Shown: piece after piece, positions 56,742-64,000 of the stretch
Layout of the letters: every line of letters begins with the position of its first letter
Position numbering within the stretch: position 1 is the stretch's first letter
Assembly (NCBI RefSeq): GCF_000245015.1
Contig: NZ_JH600070.1
Location: forward strand, 513,594 to 577,593
Reading direction: 5' to 3'
Source of the DNA: Beggiatoa alba B18LD
GTDB taxonomy: Bacteria > Pseudomonadota > Gammaproteobacteria > Beggiatoales > Beggiatoaceae
Length of the DNA stretch: 64,000 nt
Program-made: the position numbers and the translations under genes
The notes under the pieces: generated by a model
What the model saw: the letters and a program-made list of their open reading frames with translations, nothing else
Databases searched by the model: none
Told to the model about the DNA's origin: nothing

Positions 56742-57490
56742 ACTTGCTCATCGATATCGGAAATAGTTGCATTAAATGGGCAAGTTTTCAGCATAATCAG
56801 CTAACTGCTCAACAACGTTGTGCTTATCAAAAGTCGCATGTCAACGATGCATTTCAGCAAGCATGGCAAACTTTTCCTCCACCAACGGCAATTTGGGTTT
56901 CTAATGTTGCAGGGGAAGAAGTGGCAACCGCTTTGCAACAGTGGACACAGGCGCAATGGGGTTTAACGCCTCAATTTGCCAAAAGCACTGCCTTTGCTCA
57001 TGGTGTCACAAATGCCTATCAACAGCCTGAAAAATTAGGTGTAGATAGATGGTTAGGTTTGATGGGTGCACATCATTTAATTCAAGATAATCTCTGTGTT
57101 GTGGATTGTGGGACAGCAATAACGATTGATATGATTAATCAAGCGGGACAGCACTTAGGCGGATTAATTGTGCCTGGTGTTATTACTATGCACCAAGCCC
57201 TTGCAAAAAATGCACATGCGCTTGCTTCGTATGTCTCTATTGCATCAAATTTGCAGGAAAACCGATTAGCAACAGATACCCATGCAGGTATTACTTTAGG
57301 CACGTTATATGCGGTACTTGGTTTAATTGATTATGTGATGAACCGTTTTGAACCGACTTTAGGAACGTTACAGTTGGTATTAACGGGCGGTAGTTTACCC
57401 AGTTTACTTCCTTTGCTTCAAAGACCTTATCAGCATATTCCTGATTTGGTATTGCAAGGACTAACCATGATGGTCACACAAAACAAATGA
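56738..57490 (+). CDS. coaX: Type III pantothenate kinase
   Basis: 250 residues. First step of CoA synthesis; ATP-dependent and not feedback-inhibited by CoA in this family. ASKHA-fold motifs: DIGNSCIKWA (phosphate 1), GVDRWLGLMGAH, DCGTAITIDM (catalytic Asp) and LTGGSLP. Overlaps birA by 4 bp at its start and the SPOR gene by 4 bp at its end. Confidence 0.96.
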   Translation: MNLLIDIGNSCIKWASFQHNQLTAQQRCAYQKSHVNDAFQQAWQTFPPPTAIWVSNVAGEEVATALQQWTQAQWGLTPQFAKSTAFAHGVTNAYQQPEKLGVDRWLGLMGAHHLIQDNLCVVDCGTAITIDMINQAGQHLGGLIVPGVITMHQALAKNAHALASYVSIASNLQENRLATDTHAGITLGTLYAVLGLIDYVMNRFEPTLGTLQLVLTGGSLPSLLPLLQRPYQHIPDLVLQGLTMMVTQNK

Positions 57491-58875
57491 GAGTTTTCGC
57501 CTTATTACTGCTATTGCTCAATCTGGCTTTTTTTGTTTGGTTGCAGGAATTTGATTGGATGGCATGGTTTCCATGGCAACCGCAACAATTCAAATCAGCC
57601 CAAGCCGCTGTGGTGGATAACGGGTTGCCAAAGTTGGTTTTATCTAGCGAATATAAAGCGGGGATAATGCCTAATACAGCACAACCGCCAAGCATTGCAA
57701 ATGATGCAACTACAACACCCGCCATTGCGACCCCACCGGCGACAACAGTCGCCAGCAATACAACAGCCACAACAATACCTGATAACACAAGCCTAGAGAC
57801 TACAAACACAGCAACAGCAACGCCCGCTGAACCTGCTCAAAAACAGCCTGAAAAAACTACAACTGTTGATAAAGCTCAGGTCGTTGATGCAAATCAACCT
57901 GCAAAAGTGGCGGAGACTAACACAGCGTCAACCTTAATAACGCCAACAACGCCCCCGCCAGAATCAACCACGTTGACCGCATTAAACACAGCTAAAACGC
58001 ATTTATTAGATAGCATAGCTTCAAAAACACCCGCACAAACTCGACAAAATCAAGCGACAGAAACAACAGCAATCAATCAAGTAACGGCTAATGCTGAAGT
58101 GCGTAAAACACCAGACCCTCAGCATGTGACACCTGACACAAAAGTAGCTGAAAATAAATCTACAAAAGAAAACACTACCGCCGCTGAAAAAACGGATAAA
58201 TCTCCCACGATTATTGAGCCTCAAGCAAATGAACCCGCAGATAAATCAACAAAATCAGTAGAAAAGAACAGTCATAAATCATCAGCACCGTCGACACAAC
58301 TGGCTGATGCGGGCATGTCCCCCACAAACACGCAAAAAGCTGTCGAGAAAAAACCCAACGACCCCGCAAAAACGCTAACATCAGTAGCGGCTACATCCAC
58401 AACAACGACAGGAACAGCCTGCTATAAAAGCAATTATTATGGAGATGGCAATCTGTTAAGAAGTGCCGCCAGTTGGTTTAATCAAAAAGAGAAAAATATC
58501 GCACGGGTAAGTCGTCAGGATAATAAAAAAGTCGAATCCTCATGGGTCTTTTTACCCCCACAAAAGAATCGCCAAGCGGCTTTAAATGCTTTGAAAAAAC
58601 TAGAAAGTCAAGGGATTATAGACTTTTCTATCATGACCGAAGGGAAATATAACAATGCAATTTCTTTTGGCATCTTTCGTGAAGAGGCTAGAGCAAAACA
58701 GCGGTTAAATGAGTTAAAACAAAAAGGCTATAGCAATGCTCGTTTAGAAAAACGTTATGAAACAGATACACATTATCAGTTAAATGTTAAAATACCCGAG
58801 CGACGCAGTGGTTTAACACAAGAATTTAATCAAGTCTTTAAAGGGATTAAGCTAGAGAAAATCACGTGTCCATAA
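57487..58875 (+). CDS. SPOR-domain envelope protein
   Basis: 462 residues. One N-terminal membrane helix (about 3-19), then about 270 residues of Thr/Ala/Pro/Lys-rich low-complexity linker, and a C-terminal SPOR domain (about 350-430: VFLPPQKNRQAALNALKKL ... FGIFREEARAKQRLNELKQKGY). SPOR modules bind denuded septal peptidoglycan, so a periplasmic cell-division role is likely. Starts inside the coaX stop (ATGA), so it is the third gene of that operon. Confidence 0.88.
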   Translation: MRVFALLLLLLNLAFFVWLQEFDWMAWFPWQPQQFKSAQAAVVDNGLPKLVLSSEYKAGIMPNTAQPPSIANDATTTPAIATPPATTVASNTTATTIPDNTSLETTNTATATPAEPAQKQPEKTTTVDKAQVVDANQPAKVAETNTASTLITPTTPPPESTTLTALNTAKTHLLDSIASKTPAQTRQNQATETTAINQVTANAEVRKTPDPQHVTPDTKVAENKSTKENTTAAEKTDKSPTIIEPQANEPADKSTKSVEKNSHKSSAPSTQLADAGMSPTNTQKAVEKKPNDPAKTLTSVAATSTTTTGTACYKSNYYGDGNLLRSAASWFNQKEKNIARVSRQDNKKVESSWVFLPPQKNRQAALNALKKLESQGIIDFSIMTEGKYNNAISFGIFREEARAKQRLNELKQKGYSNARLEKRYETDTHYQLNVKIPERRSGLTQEFNQVFKGIKLEKITCP

Positions 58876-59207
58876 CGGTAATGAAAAATATAAGAAAGGG
58901 TCAGTATAAACAGAGATAGGGTGTTTTACTTATTGGCAAGAATAAACTGAATTGCCTATAAGCCTTGTTGAAATGATGACATATACTAACACCTGACAGG
59001 ATTAGCCGAGATACTATAAAGACATTATTGAGACAAGATACACAAGTTTTCTTTATAACAATCGTGCGAATACTACCCTTTCCACCATAAACAACATTTT
59101 GTTTAAATTATGATTAACTGCGTTAACGATGCGTATTGATTGTCTGCTCATTCAAACTCTCTGTGATAACCGACGCACCAAAATTAATAGTTGATGGGTT
59201 TAACTTC
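58876..59207. other. 332-bp intergenic region upstream of the response regulator
   Basis: No gene and no repeat family member. A TTG-started extension of the response regulator frame reaches back to 59136, but the ATG at 59208 is better. Confidence 0.6.
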
Positions 59208-59612
59208 ATGACAGAAAAAAGACCAACTATTGTGGTAGTGGACGATAGCGCAACATCCATTTCCCTTTATCAATTCAGTATTGACCCTCTTGCGATAAAT
59301 TTTATGGGGTTCAAATCACCTGAAGAAGCCATGCCTTATTTACAAGAGCATACACCTGATTTGCTGTTCTTAGACATTATTATGCCTGGTATGGATGGCT
59401 TGACTTTTCTCCGTCGGTTACGTACCCAAGAAAATCAGAAAATGACCCGTGTTATCATGGTGACTTCAAAAGACTACGCACAAGACCGCTATATTGCCAA
59501 ACAGTTAGGCGCGTTAGACTTTGTGATTAAACCATTGCGCTTTAAAGAAATTCGTGATTTAGTCTGTAAATACGTTGATATTACACCGACTACGGAAGCA
59601 ACGAATAAATGA
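59208..59612 (+). CDS. Single-domain response regulator
   Basis: 134 residues. Receiver fold with the acidic pair VDDS (residues 11-14), phospho-acceptor Asp56 in LLFLDIIMPG, Ser/Thr switch in MVTSKDY and Lys in FVIKPL. No output domain. The stop overlaps the next gene by 4 bp (ATGA), so it probably regulates or reports for the metallo-beta-lactamase-fold enzyme. Confidence 0.92.
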   Translation: MTEKRPTIVVVDDSATSISLYQFSIDPLAINFMGFKSPEEAMPYLQEHTPDLLFLDIIMPGMDGLTFLRRLRTQENQKMTRVIMVTSKDYAQDRYIAKQLGALDFVIKPLRFKEIRDLVCKYVDITPTTEATNK

Positions 59613-60532
59613 GTACGGCACTTAACTACATTCGCTTTTGGGGCGTAAGAGGGTCTTATCCTGCACCGTTTGGGAGTCATTTACGGGTTGGTGGGAATAC
59701 ATCTTGTGTCGAATTGCGAGTTGATAATCATATTCTGATTTGTGATGGCGGAACAGGCATTATTCCGCTGGGTAATGCCTTGATGGGACAGCAAGATATT
59801 CGTGAAGTGACGATTATTTTAACCCATTACCATTGGGATCATATTTCAGGCTTACCGTTTTTTGTGCCTGCTTTTGTACCTGGTTGGAAAGTAAATTTTT
59901 TCGGGCCAGGTGATAATCGAAAAGAAATTGAAAAACGGATTTCAGGGCAAATGGTTGACCCCTATTTTCCTGTTGAAGTAGAAATGTGGTTAGCCAATAT
60001 TCAATACATTGATATGGAAAATAATGAATTGAATTATGGTCCTTATAAAATCAGTAGTTTCAATGTACATCATCCAGGAAGTACATTTGGATATCGAATT
60101 GAGGTAAAAGGTAAAACCATTATTTACGCCTCTGATAATGAATTATCGTTTATCGACCAAAATATTGAATCACGTAAAGATGAAATGAATGAGCAGGAAC
60201 ATGCGCTTATTTTAGCCATGCAAGCCGAAGAGAGAACTAAAGCATTAGAAGATATTCGCAACGCCAATATTTTTATTCATGATGCCCAATACACACCTGA
60301 AGACTATAATAAGAAACGGGGCTGGGGACATTCCTGCTATATCGATACCGTCAACTTTGCTGCTGATGCGGATGTGAAGCAACTTTATCTATTCCATGTT
60401 GATCCAAACTACAACGATGATAAAATTGAAACATTGCATCGTTCTGCCGTGAATATCCTGCATGACCGTCAATCTGCCATGCAATGCCATATTGCCCGAG
60501 AAGGTTTGATTATCGATTTTGATAATCTCTAA
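59609..60532 (+). CDS. Metallo-beta-lactamase-fold hydrolase coupled to a response regulator
   Basis: 307 residues. MBL motif THYHWDH (His73, His75, Asp77, His78), HHPGSTFGYRI, YASDNELSF and HDAQYTPEDY, plus a C-terminal histidine in FHVDPNYND. It resembles the PhnP/cyclic-phosphodiesterase-like group. It starts within the stop of the receiver gene and should be made with it. Possible hydrolysis of a phosphodiester signal molecule, but the substrate is not known. Confidence 0.88.
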   Translation: MSTALNYIRFWGVRGSYPAPFGSHLRVGGNTSCVELRVDNHILICDGGTGIIPLGNALMGQQDIREVTIILTHYHWDHISGLPFFVPAFVPGWKVNFFGPGDNRKEIEKRISGQMVDPYFPVEVEMWLANIQYIDMENNELNYGPYKISSFNVHHPGSTFGYRIEVKGKTIIYASDNELSFIDQNIESRKDEMNEQEHALILAMQAEERTKALEDIRNANIFIHDAQYTPEDYNKKRGWGHSCYIDTVNFAADADVKQLYLFHVDPNYNDDKIETLHRSAVNILHDRQSAMQCHIAREGLIIDFDNL

Positions 60533-60564
60533 TTGATTTAATTGCTGTTATATCTGATATTTCC

Positions 60565-61644
60565 TTGATTATACAACTCGCTCGTTTCCTGCTAACACTA
60601 GCCTTAGGGCTATTAGGTGGCTGGGTTTTTTACTATTTCGCAATTCCTGCCCCTTGGTTGTTAGGTGCTTTAACCTTCACCCTATTATTGAGCATGGCAG
60701 GCTTACCCCTGTTAATGTTTCACCGCATTAATAGTATGACGCTTGCGGTGATTGGCGTTATGCTAGGCAGTAGCTTTTCCCTGCAACTGTTACAGCAAGC
60801 AGAACAATGGCTACTCAGTCTCAGTAGTATCTTCTTCTACCTGATAACAGTGACTTTTTTCGCCATGTACTACTGTCAACGTGTTGCCAAATTGGATTTT
60901 TTATCCTCATGGTTTGCCAGCGTTCCCGGTGGACTGAGCGAAGTCATTTTATTAAGCGACCAACTGCAAGCTGACGTTCGTGCGGTTGCTTTATTTCACT
61001 CATTACGGGTCATTGTGATACTACTGAGCTTGCCTATCCTCCTCTGGTTCGCACATAGCCATTTTACGCCCCCCTCGGTTTCTAGCTCGCTGACCTTTAA
61101 TCTCAGTGTGTATGATGCCTTCCTCTTATTCGCCTGTGGTGGCTTAGGTGCTTTATTAGCCATCCGTTTTCATGCACCTATAGCAATGTTGTTTTATCCC
61201 TTCATGCTGAGTGCGCTACTTCATATCTGCTTATTCACCACGGCAAAACCGCCCAGTGGTTTAATCATTATCACACAACTGATTATTGGCTCTTCGATAG
61301 GTTGTCGTTTTGCAGGATTTCCATGGTTAAAAGCACTTCGTCTTTTTAAACTCGGCGTTGGCATGGTGAGCATACTAATGGGTGTAACACTTGTGTTTGC
61401 GGGCGGATTACACATCGCTACAGGTATTCCCTTCACTAGCCTTATGCTTGCATTTGCGCCTGGTGGCGGAGCGGAACTCATGTTAATCGCCCTTTGGCTA
61501 CAACTAGACCCTGCATTCGTTGCAGTTCACCAACTACTGCGCCTAACCTTAGTCATGCTCATCATTCCGCTTGTAATCACACTATGGAAACGCAAACAAG
61601 TGAACGCTATTAACTCATCGCCTAAAGCCTCACATCTCACATAA
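60565..61644 (+). CDS. AbrB-family membrane protein
   Basis: 359 residues from a TTG at 60565; no ATG or GTG lies earlier in frame. About nine to ten membrane segments in two related halves (LGGWVFYYFAIPAPWLLGAL near the start; IRFHAPIAMLFYP and FAPGGGAELMLIAL in the second). These are the AbrB duplication-type membrane proteins (often mis-named ammonia monooxygenase), proposed regulators or transporters. A conserved PGGLSEV / PGGGAEL pair is visible. Not related to the AbrB DNA-binding regulator. Confidence 0.88.
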   Translation: MIIQLARFLLTLALGLLGGWVFYYFAIPAPWLLGALTFTLLLSMAGLPLLMFHRINSMTLAVIGVMLGSSFSLQLLQQAEQWLLSLSSIFFYLITVTFFAMYYCQRVAKLDFLSSWFASVPGGLSEVILLSDQLQADVRAVALFHSLRVIVILLSLPILLWFAHSHFTPPSVSSSLTFNLSVYDAFLLFACGGLGALLAIRFHAPIAMLFYPFMLSALLHICLFTTAKPPSGLIIITQLIIGSSIGCRFAGFPWLKALRLFKLGVGMVSILMGVTLVFAGGLHIATGIPFTSLMLAFAPGGGAELMLIALWLQLDPAFVAVHQLLRLTLVMLIIPLVITLWKRKQVNAINSSPKASHLT

Positions 61645-61919
61645 AGCAAACATTGTATTTATCAAACCTCATTGCTTTTTTAGCATCACGCTTTCTCCCC
61701 CTAATTTAGCCGTGCTATCACATTTATAAAATGACAACACCGTGACAATTCGGCTGTTTATGGGGTACTACTCAGCATTGAAAAAAACAAGTTTTAGAAA
61801 TGTATCAAATCGTTATAATACTGATGATTTATACATATACTAAGGTAACTACCCCAGTTGGCATATGTGCTGCTACAACCTTAACTGTGTAAACCATCCT
61901 GTCGGAGAATTTTAATAAA

Positions 61920-63212
61920 ATGTTAGATTTTGACGAACCCAGTAATAGCGAAGAATCCTTATTACTCCATAAACTCAGTATATCTCCCAGCAAAAAGACC
62001 CATAAAAATAATGGTTTTTCTAATGCGGTAGATGCCCGTCAAAACACGGATTATAAAGTTAGTAAACCCATGACATCCGCTAGTAAAACAGACACAAGCC
62101 CCATTATGGCAGAGCCTGAACTCATGGAAGAAAAAAAACGCTTTATTTTCCCTGTTTCCAGTAGCCTATCCCCTGTTAGCATTGGGGCGCGTCGTCCTGA
62201 TGCCAGTGCGGTAAAAATTATTGGTGGACAAGGTTATGATGTCCGTCAACCAATTCCCTTGAAATATCCTAATATTCGTCAGCATTTTCTCAACGCCCGT
62301 AATAATTTCTGGACACCCAACGATATCGCGATGGGTGACGATAAAATGCAATGGAATACAGGAAAATTGACAGAGGAAGAGGCATGGATGTTTAAATGCA
62401 ATATTTCCTACCTCACCGCCTCTGATAACCTAGTGCCTGACAATTTAGACAATGCGATTCTGGCACAAATTACCGCAAATGAAATGCGCCAGTATTTACG
62501 CTGGCAAATGGCAGAAGAAGCTAATCATATTGAATCTTATTTCTTTATATTAGAATCTTTTGGGCTAGACGTAGAAGGACAAGGGCAAATTTTCAATTTA
62601 TACCAACAAGTCCCTGAATTAACCGCAAAATTAAACTGGAATTTGACATTTACCAATAACGTCGTAAATTGTGACGCGCCACTTGGTTCACGAGAAGCCA
62701 ACCGTGCGTTATTAGAAGATTTAATTAGCTATTACATCTTTGAATACCTATTTTTCCCCTTAGGATTCTCCCAAGTATTTGCATTAGCCCGTCAAGGCAA
62801 ACTCAGAAACACGGCACAACAATATCAATATATTTGGCGCGATGAAAACCTTCATGCCATCAATGGTCGTTGGTTAATTCGCCAAATTATCAAAGAAAAC
62901 CCAGAATTATGGGATAAAGCCATGCGTGAACGGGCGCGTGCCATTATTAACGAAGCAGTTGCGTTAGAAACAAATTTCGGCAAAGCAACCATGCCCAATG
63001 GGGGAATTCCTGGTTTATCCATTAACTCTTACACCAGCTATGCTCGCTTAATGGCAAACAACATTTGCCAAGCTTTAGGCTTAGATTTACTCTTTGATAT
63101 CAAAGAACATCCTATGCCTTGGTTGTCTGAGTACGAAATGAAACAAGAAGTAAATTTCTTTGAAGGACGTGTCCGTGACTATCGAGTAGGTAGCGACCTT
63201 AAATGGGAATAG
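61920..63212 (+). CDS. nrdB: Class I ribonucleotide reductase beta subunit
   Basis: 430 residues. Ferritin-like di-metal protein that generates the radical for deoxynucleotide synthesis. Metal ligands fit Asp169 (TASDN), Glu200 and His203 (EANH), a Glu in YYIFEYLFF and Glu/His in DENLH. The radical Tyr207 is in the expected position four after His203. The N terminus is about 110 residues longer than usual and of low complexity (Ser/Lys/Thr). nrdA is not adjacent. Ribosome binding site ggag upstream. Confidence 0.93.
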   Translation: MLDFDEPSNSEESLLLHKLSISPSKKTHKNNGFSNAVDARQNTDYKVSKPMTSASKTDTSPIMAEPELMEEKKRFIFPVSSSLSPVSIGARRPDASAVKIIGGQGYDVRQPIPLKYPNIRQHFLNARNNFWTPNDIAMGDDKMQWNTGKLTEEEAWMFKCNISYLTASDNLVPDNLDNAILAQITANEMRQYLRWQMAEEANHIESYFFILESFGLDVEGQGQIFNLYQQVPELTAKLNWNLTFTNNVVNCDAPLGSREANRALLEDLISYYIFEYLFFPLGFSQVFALARQGKLRNTAQQYQYIWRDENLHAINGRWLIRQIIKENPELWDKAMRERARAIINEAVALETNFGKATMPNGGIPGLSINSYTSYARLMANNICQALGLDLLFDIKEHPMPWLSEYEMKQEVNFFEGRVRDYRVGSDLKWE

Positions 63213-63703
63213 CTCATCTCATTTTTTGAAAAACGGGATCATGATGAGATTCTTTTAAAAAGACAACAGGTTGTCTGAATCAGAATTCTCAGGATTTTCA
63301 GGATTAGCAGAATTAAAAAGCGTGATTCACCTGACTTTTTGGTTTAAGGGTTTTAAATCCTGCTAATCCTGATTCAGACAATGTTTTAATCTTCTCTGAT
63401 AAATCCTTTTCGCGTGTTCCGACAGAGCTGCTAGGTTTTCAAAACCGACTCTAACAACATCTGCTTTCATCATGGTATAAACCATGGACAAAAGTCGTCG
63501 ATTGCACAGAATAAATTTGTTATCGTACTCATTATTGTACCTGTGGAACGCAGTAGCAGACATTTAGCGATGCTCCATTATTCCTATTTTTCCTTTGGGT
63601 ACAACTTATTATTGCATCCATTCTGCTTTTTTACTGGTTTTACCATTGATAGCCTGTTTTATATCAAATATCTCGCCGAACTGGGGTTACATAGGAATCA
63701 TTT
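63213..63703. other. 491-bp intergenic gap with repeat element
   Basis: No gene. It holds element A copy 3 (63243-63381), a half hairpin (gctaggttttcaaaac, about 63429-63445), and a lone 'ctcgccgaactggggttac' terminus at about 63672-63690, just before the next gene's ribosome binding site. Confidence 0.8.
63243..63381 (+). repeat. MITE-like element A, copy 3
   Basis: Truncated left flank gatgagattcttttaaaa then agacaacagg, followed by a 111-bp core (63271-63381) from ttgtctgaatcagaatt to attcagacaa. It has one more 9-bp unit than copies 1 and 2 (gaattctca, ggattttca, ggattagca, gaattaaaa), which accounts for the 9-bp difference in length. Confidence 0.85.
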
Positions 63704-64000
63704 ATGAAGCATCTGCAACCACTCTACGGACATTCGCTAGCGTTACTCACCGACTTATATCAATTAACCATGGCTTATGGTTATTGGAAAACAGGCAATC
63801 CACATCAAGAAGTTATTTTCAGCCTCTTTTTTCGTAAACCCCCCTATCAAGGCGGTTATACCATTACCGCAGGGCTTGCCAGTGCCTTAGAACTTGTTGA
63901 GCAACTGCGTTTCACGGCTGAGGATGTTGCCTATCTTGCGACAATTAACGGTAATGATGGCAAACCGCTTTTTGAAAAAGGCTTTTTAGATTATCTCTAT
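63704..64000 (+). CDS. pncB: Nicotinate phosphoribosyltransferase, N-terminal part
   Basis: 99 codons from the ATG at 63704 to the window edge, preceded by aggaat. The sequence LLTDLYQLTMAYGYWK, LFFRKPPYQGGYTITAGLA and a following ...ALELVEQL are the N-terminal signature of nicotinate phosphoribosyltransferase. It would convert nicotinate to NaMN in NAD salvage. The catalytic domain lies beyond the edge. Confidence 0.92.
   Translation, partial: MKHLQPLYGHSLALLTDLYQLTMAYGYWKTGNPHQEVIFSLFFRKPPYQGGYTITAGLASALELVEQLRFTAEDVAYLATINGNDGKPLFEKGFLDYLY

Noticed and set aside
63595..63837. 80-codon frame before and across the pncB start
   Set aside because: It overlaps the conserved pncB start in another frame and has no recognisable domain.

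Overview
The window looks like chromosome of a free-living, A+T-rich (not computed) gammaproteobacterium. The gene set points to a sulfur-oxidising Thiotrichales/Beggiatoa-type organism: an O2-tolerant group 1d-like uptake hydrogenase, a class I PHA synthase, LptD, the rodA-mltB-rlpA-dacA envelope cluster, multi-receiver hybrid kinases, kinesin-light-chain-type TPR proteins, and many dispersed 'tgtctgaatcaggattttcaggatt'-type fold-back repeats (quoted here as a family name; longest unit 9 bp). The genus is inferred, not shown. No rRNA, tRNA, CRISPR array, prophage or intact transposase was found.

Layout. 1-9.3 kb is an accessory region: two TPR genes on the minus strand, a broken partial copy of the hsdR 5' end, a methyltransferase, a small HExxH-like protein, an IS630-type transposase remnant, then a complete type I restriction-modification operon (hsdR, hsdM, hsdS). 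9.3-14 kb holds the hydrogenase structural genes hyaABC (minus strand), with repeat elements on both sides. 14-21.1 kb is envelope biogenesis on the minus strand: dacA, rlpA, mltB, rodA, an M48 lipoprotein protease and lptD. 21.4-31.3 kb is signalling and metabolism: a dCache-SpoIIE phosphatase, a REC-PAS-kinase-REC hybrid, a phosphoesterase, a GDSL esterase, a YhdH/AcuI reductase and a REC-kinase-REC-REC hybrid. 31.8-34.6 kb is metF plus an orphan McrB-like AAA ATPase with a Cys-rich N terminus. After about 900 bp of sparse DNA come an SCP2-like protein and an RND efflux pair (36.0-41.1 kb).

41.3-45.0 kb is the most interesting block: a two-gene cassette of a TPR-fused OLD/Septu-type ATPase and a translationally coupled HNH nuclease (PtuA/PtuB-like). 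It abuts an ABC ATPase that has lost its normal start, which marks the likely right edge of an insertion. 45.7-49.8 kb is core metabolism (Rieske protein, phaC, epmA, DUF1841). 50-51.8 kb is a GGCC-type type II restriction-modification pair (NgoPII-like nuclease and HaeIII-like methylase). 52-64 kb is core again: a small hypothetical protein, tex, a SnoaL-like protein, a birA-coaX-SPOR operon, a response regulator coupled to a metallo-beta-lactamase-fold hydrolase, an AbrB-type membrane protein, nrdB and the start of a nicotinate phosphoribosyltransferase.

Two themes link the regions. First, three different anti-phage-type systems (type I R-M, type II R-M, Septu-like) lie within 50 kb as separate insertions rather than one island, and the N-terminal TPR module of the Septu-like ATPase recurs almost unchanged in a stand-alone TPR gene at the other end of the window. 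Second, the long intergenic gaps are filled with MITE-like elements. These share a 'gagttcggcgag' terminus, carry 9-bp and 10-bp unit-number variation, and one copy has its core flipped relative to its flank. All identifications are by reading motifs and remembered families; no database search was possible.
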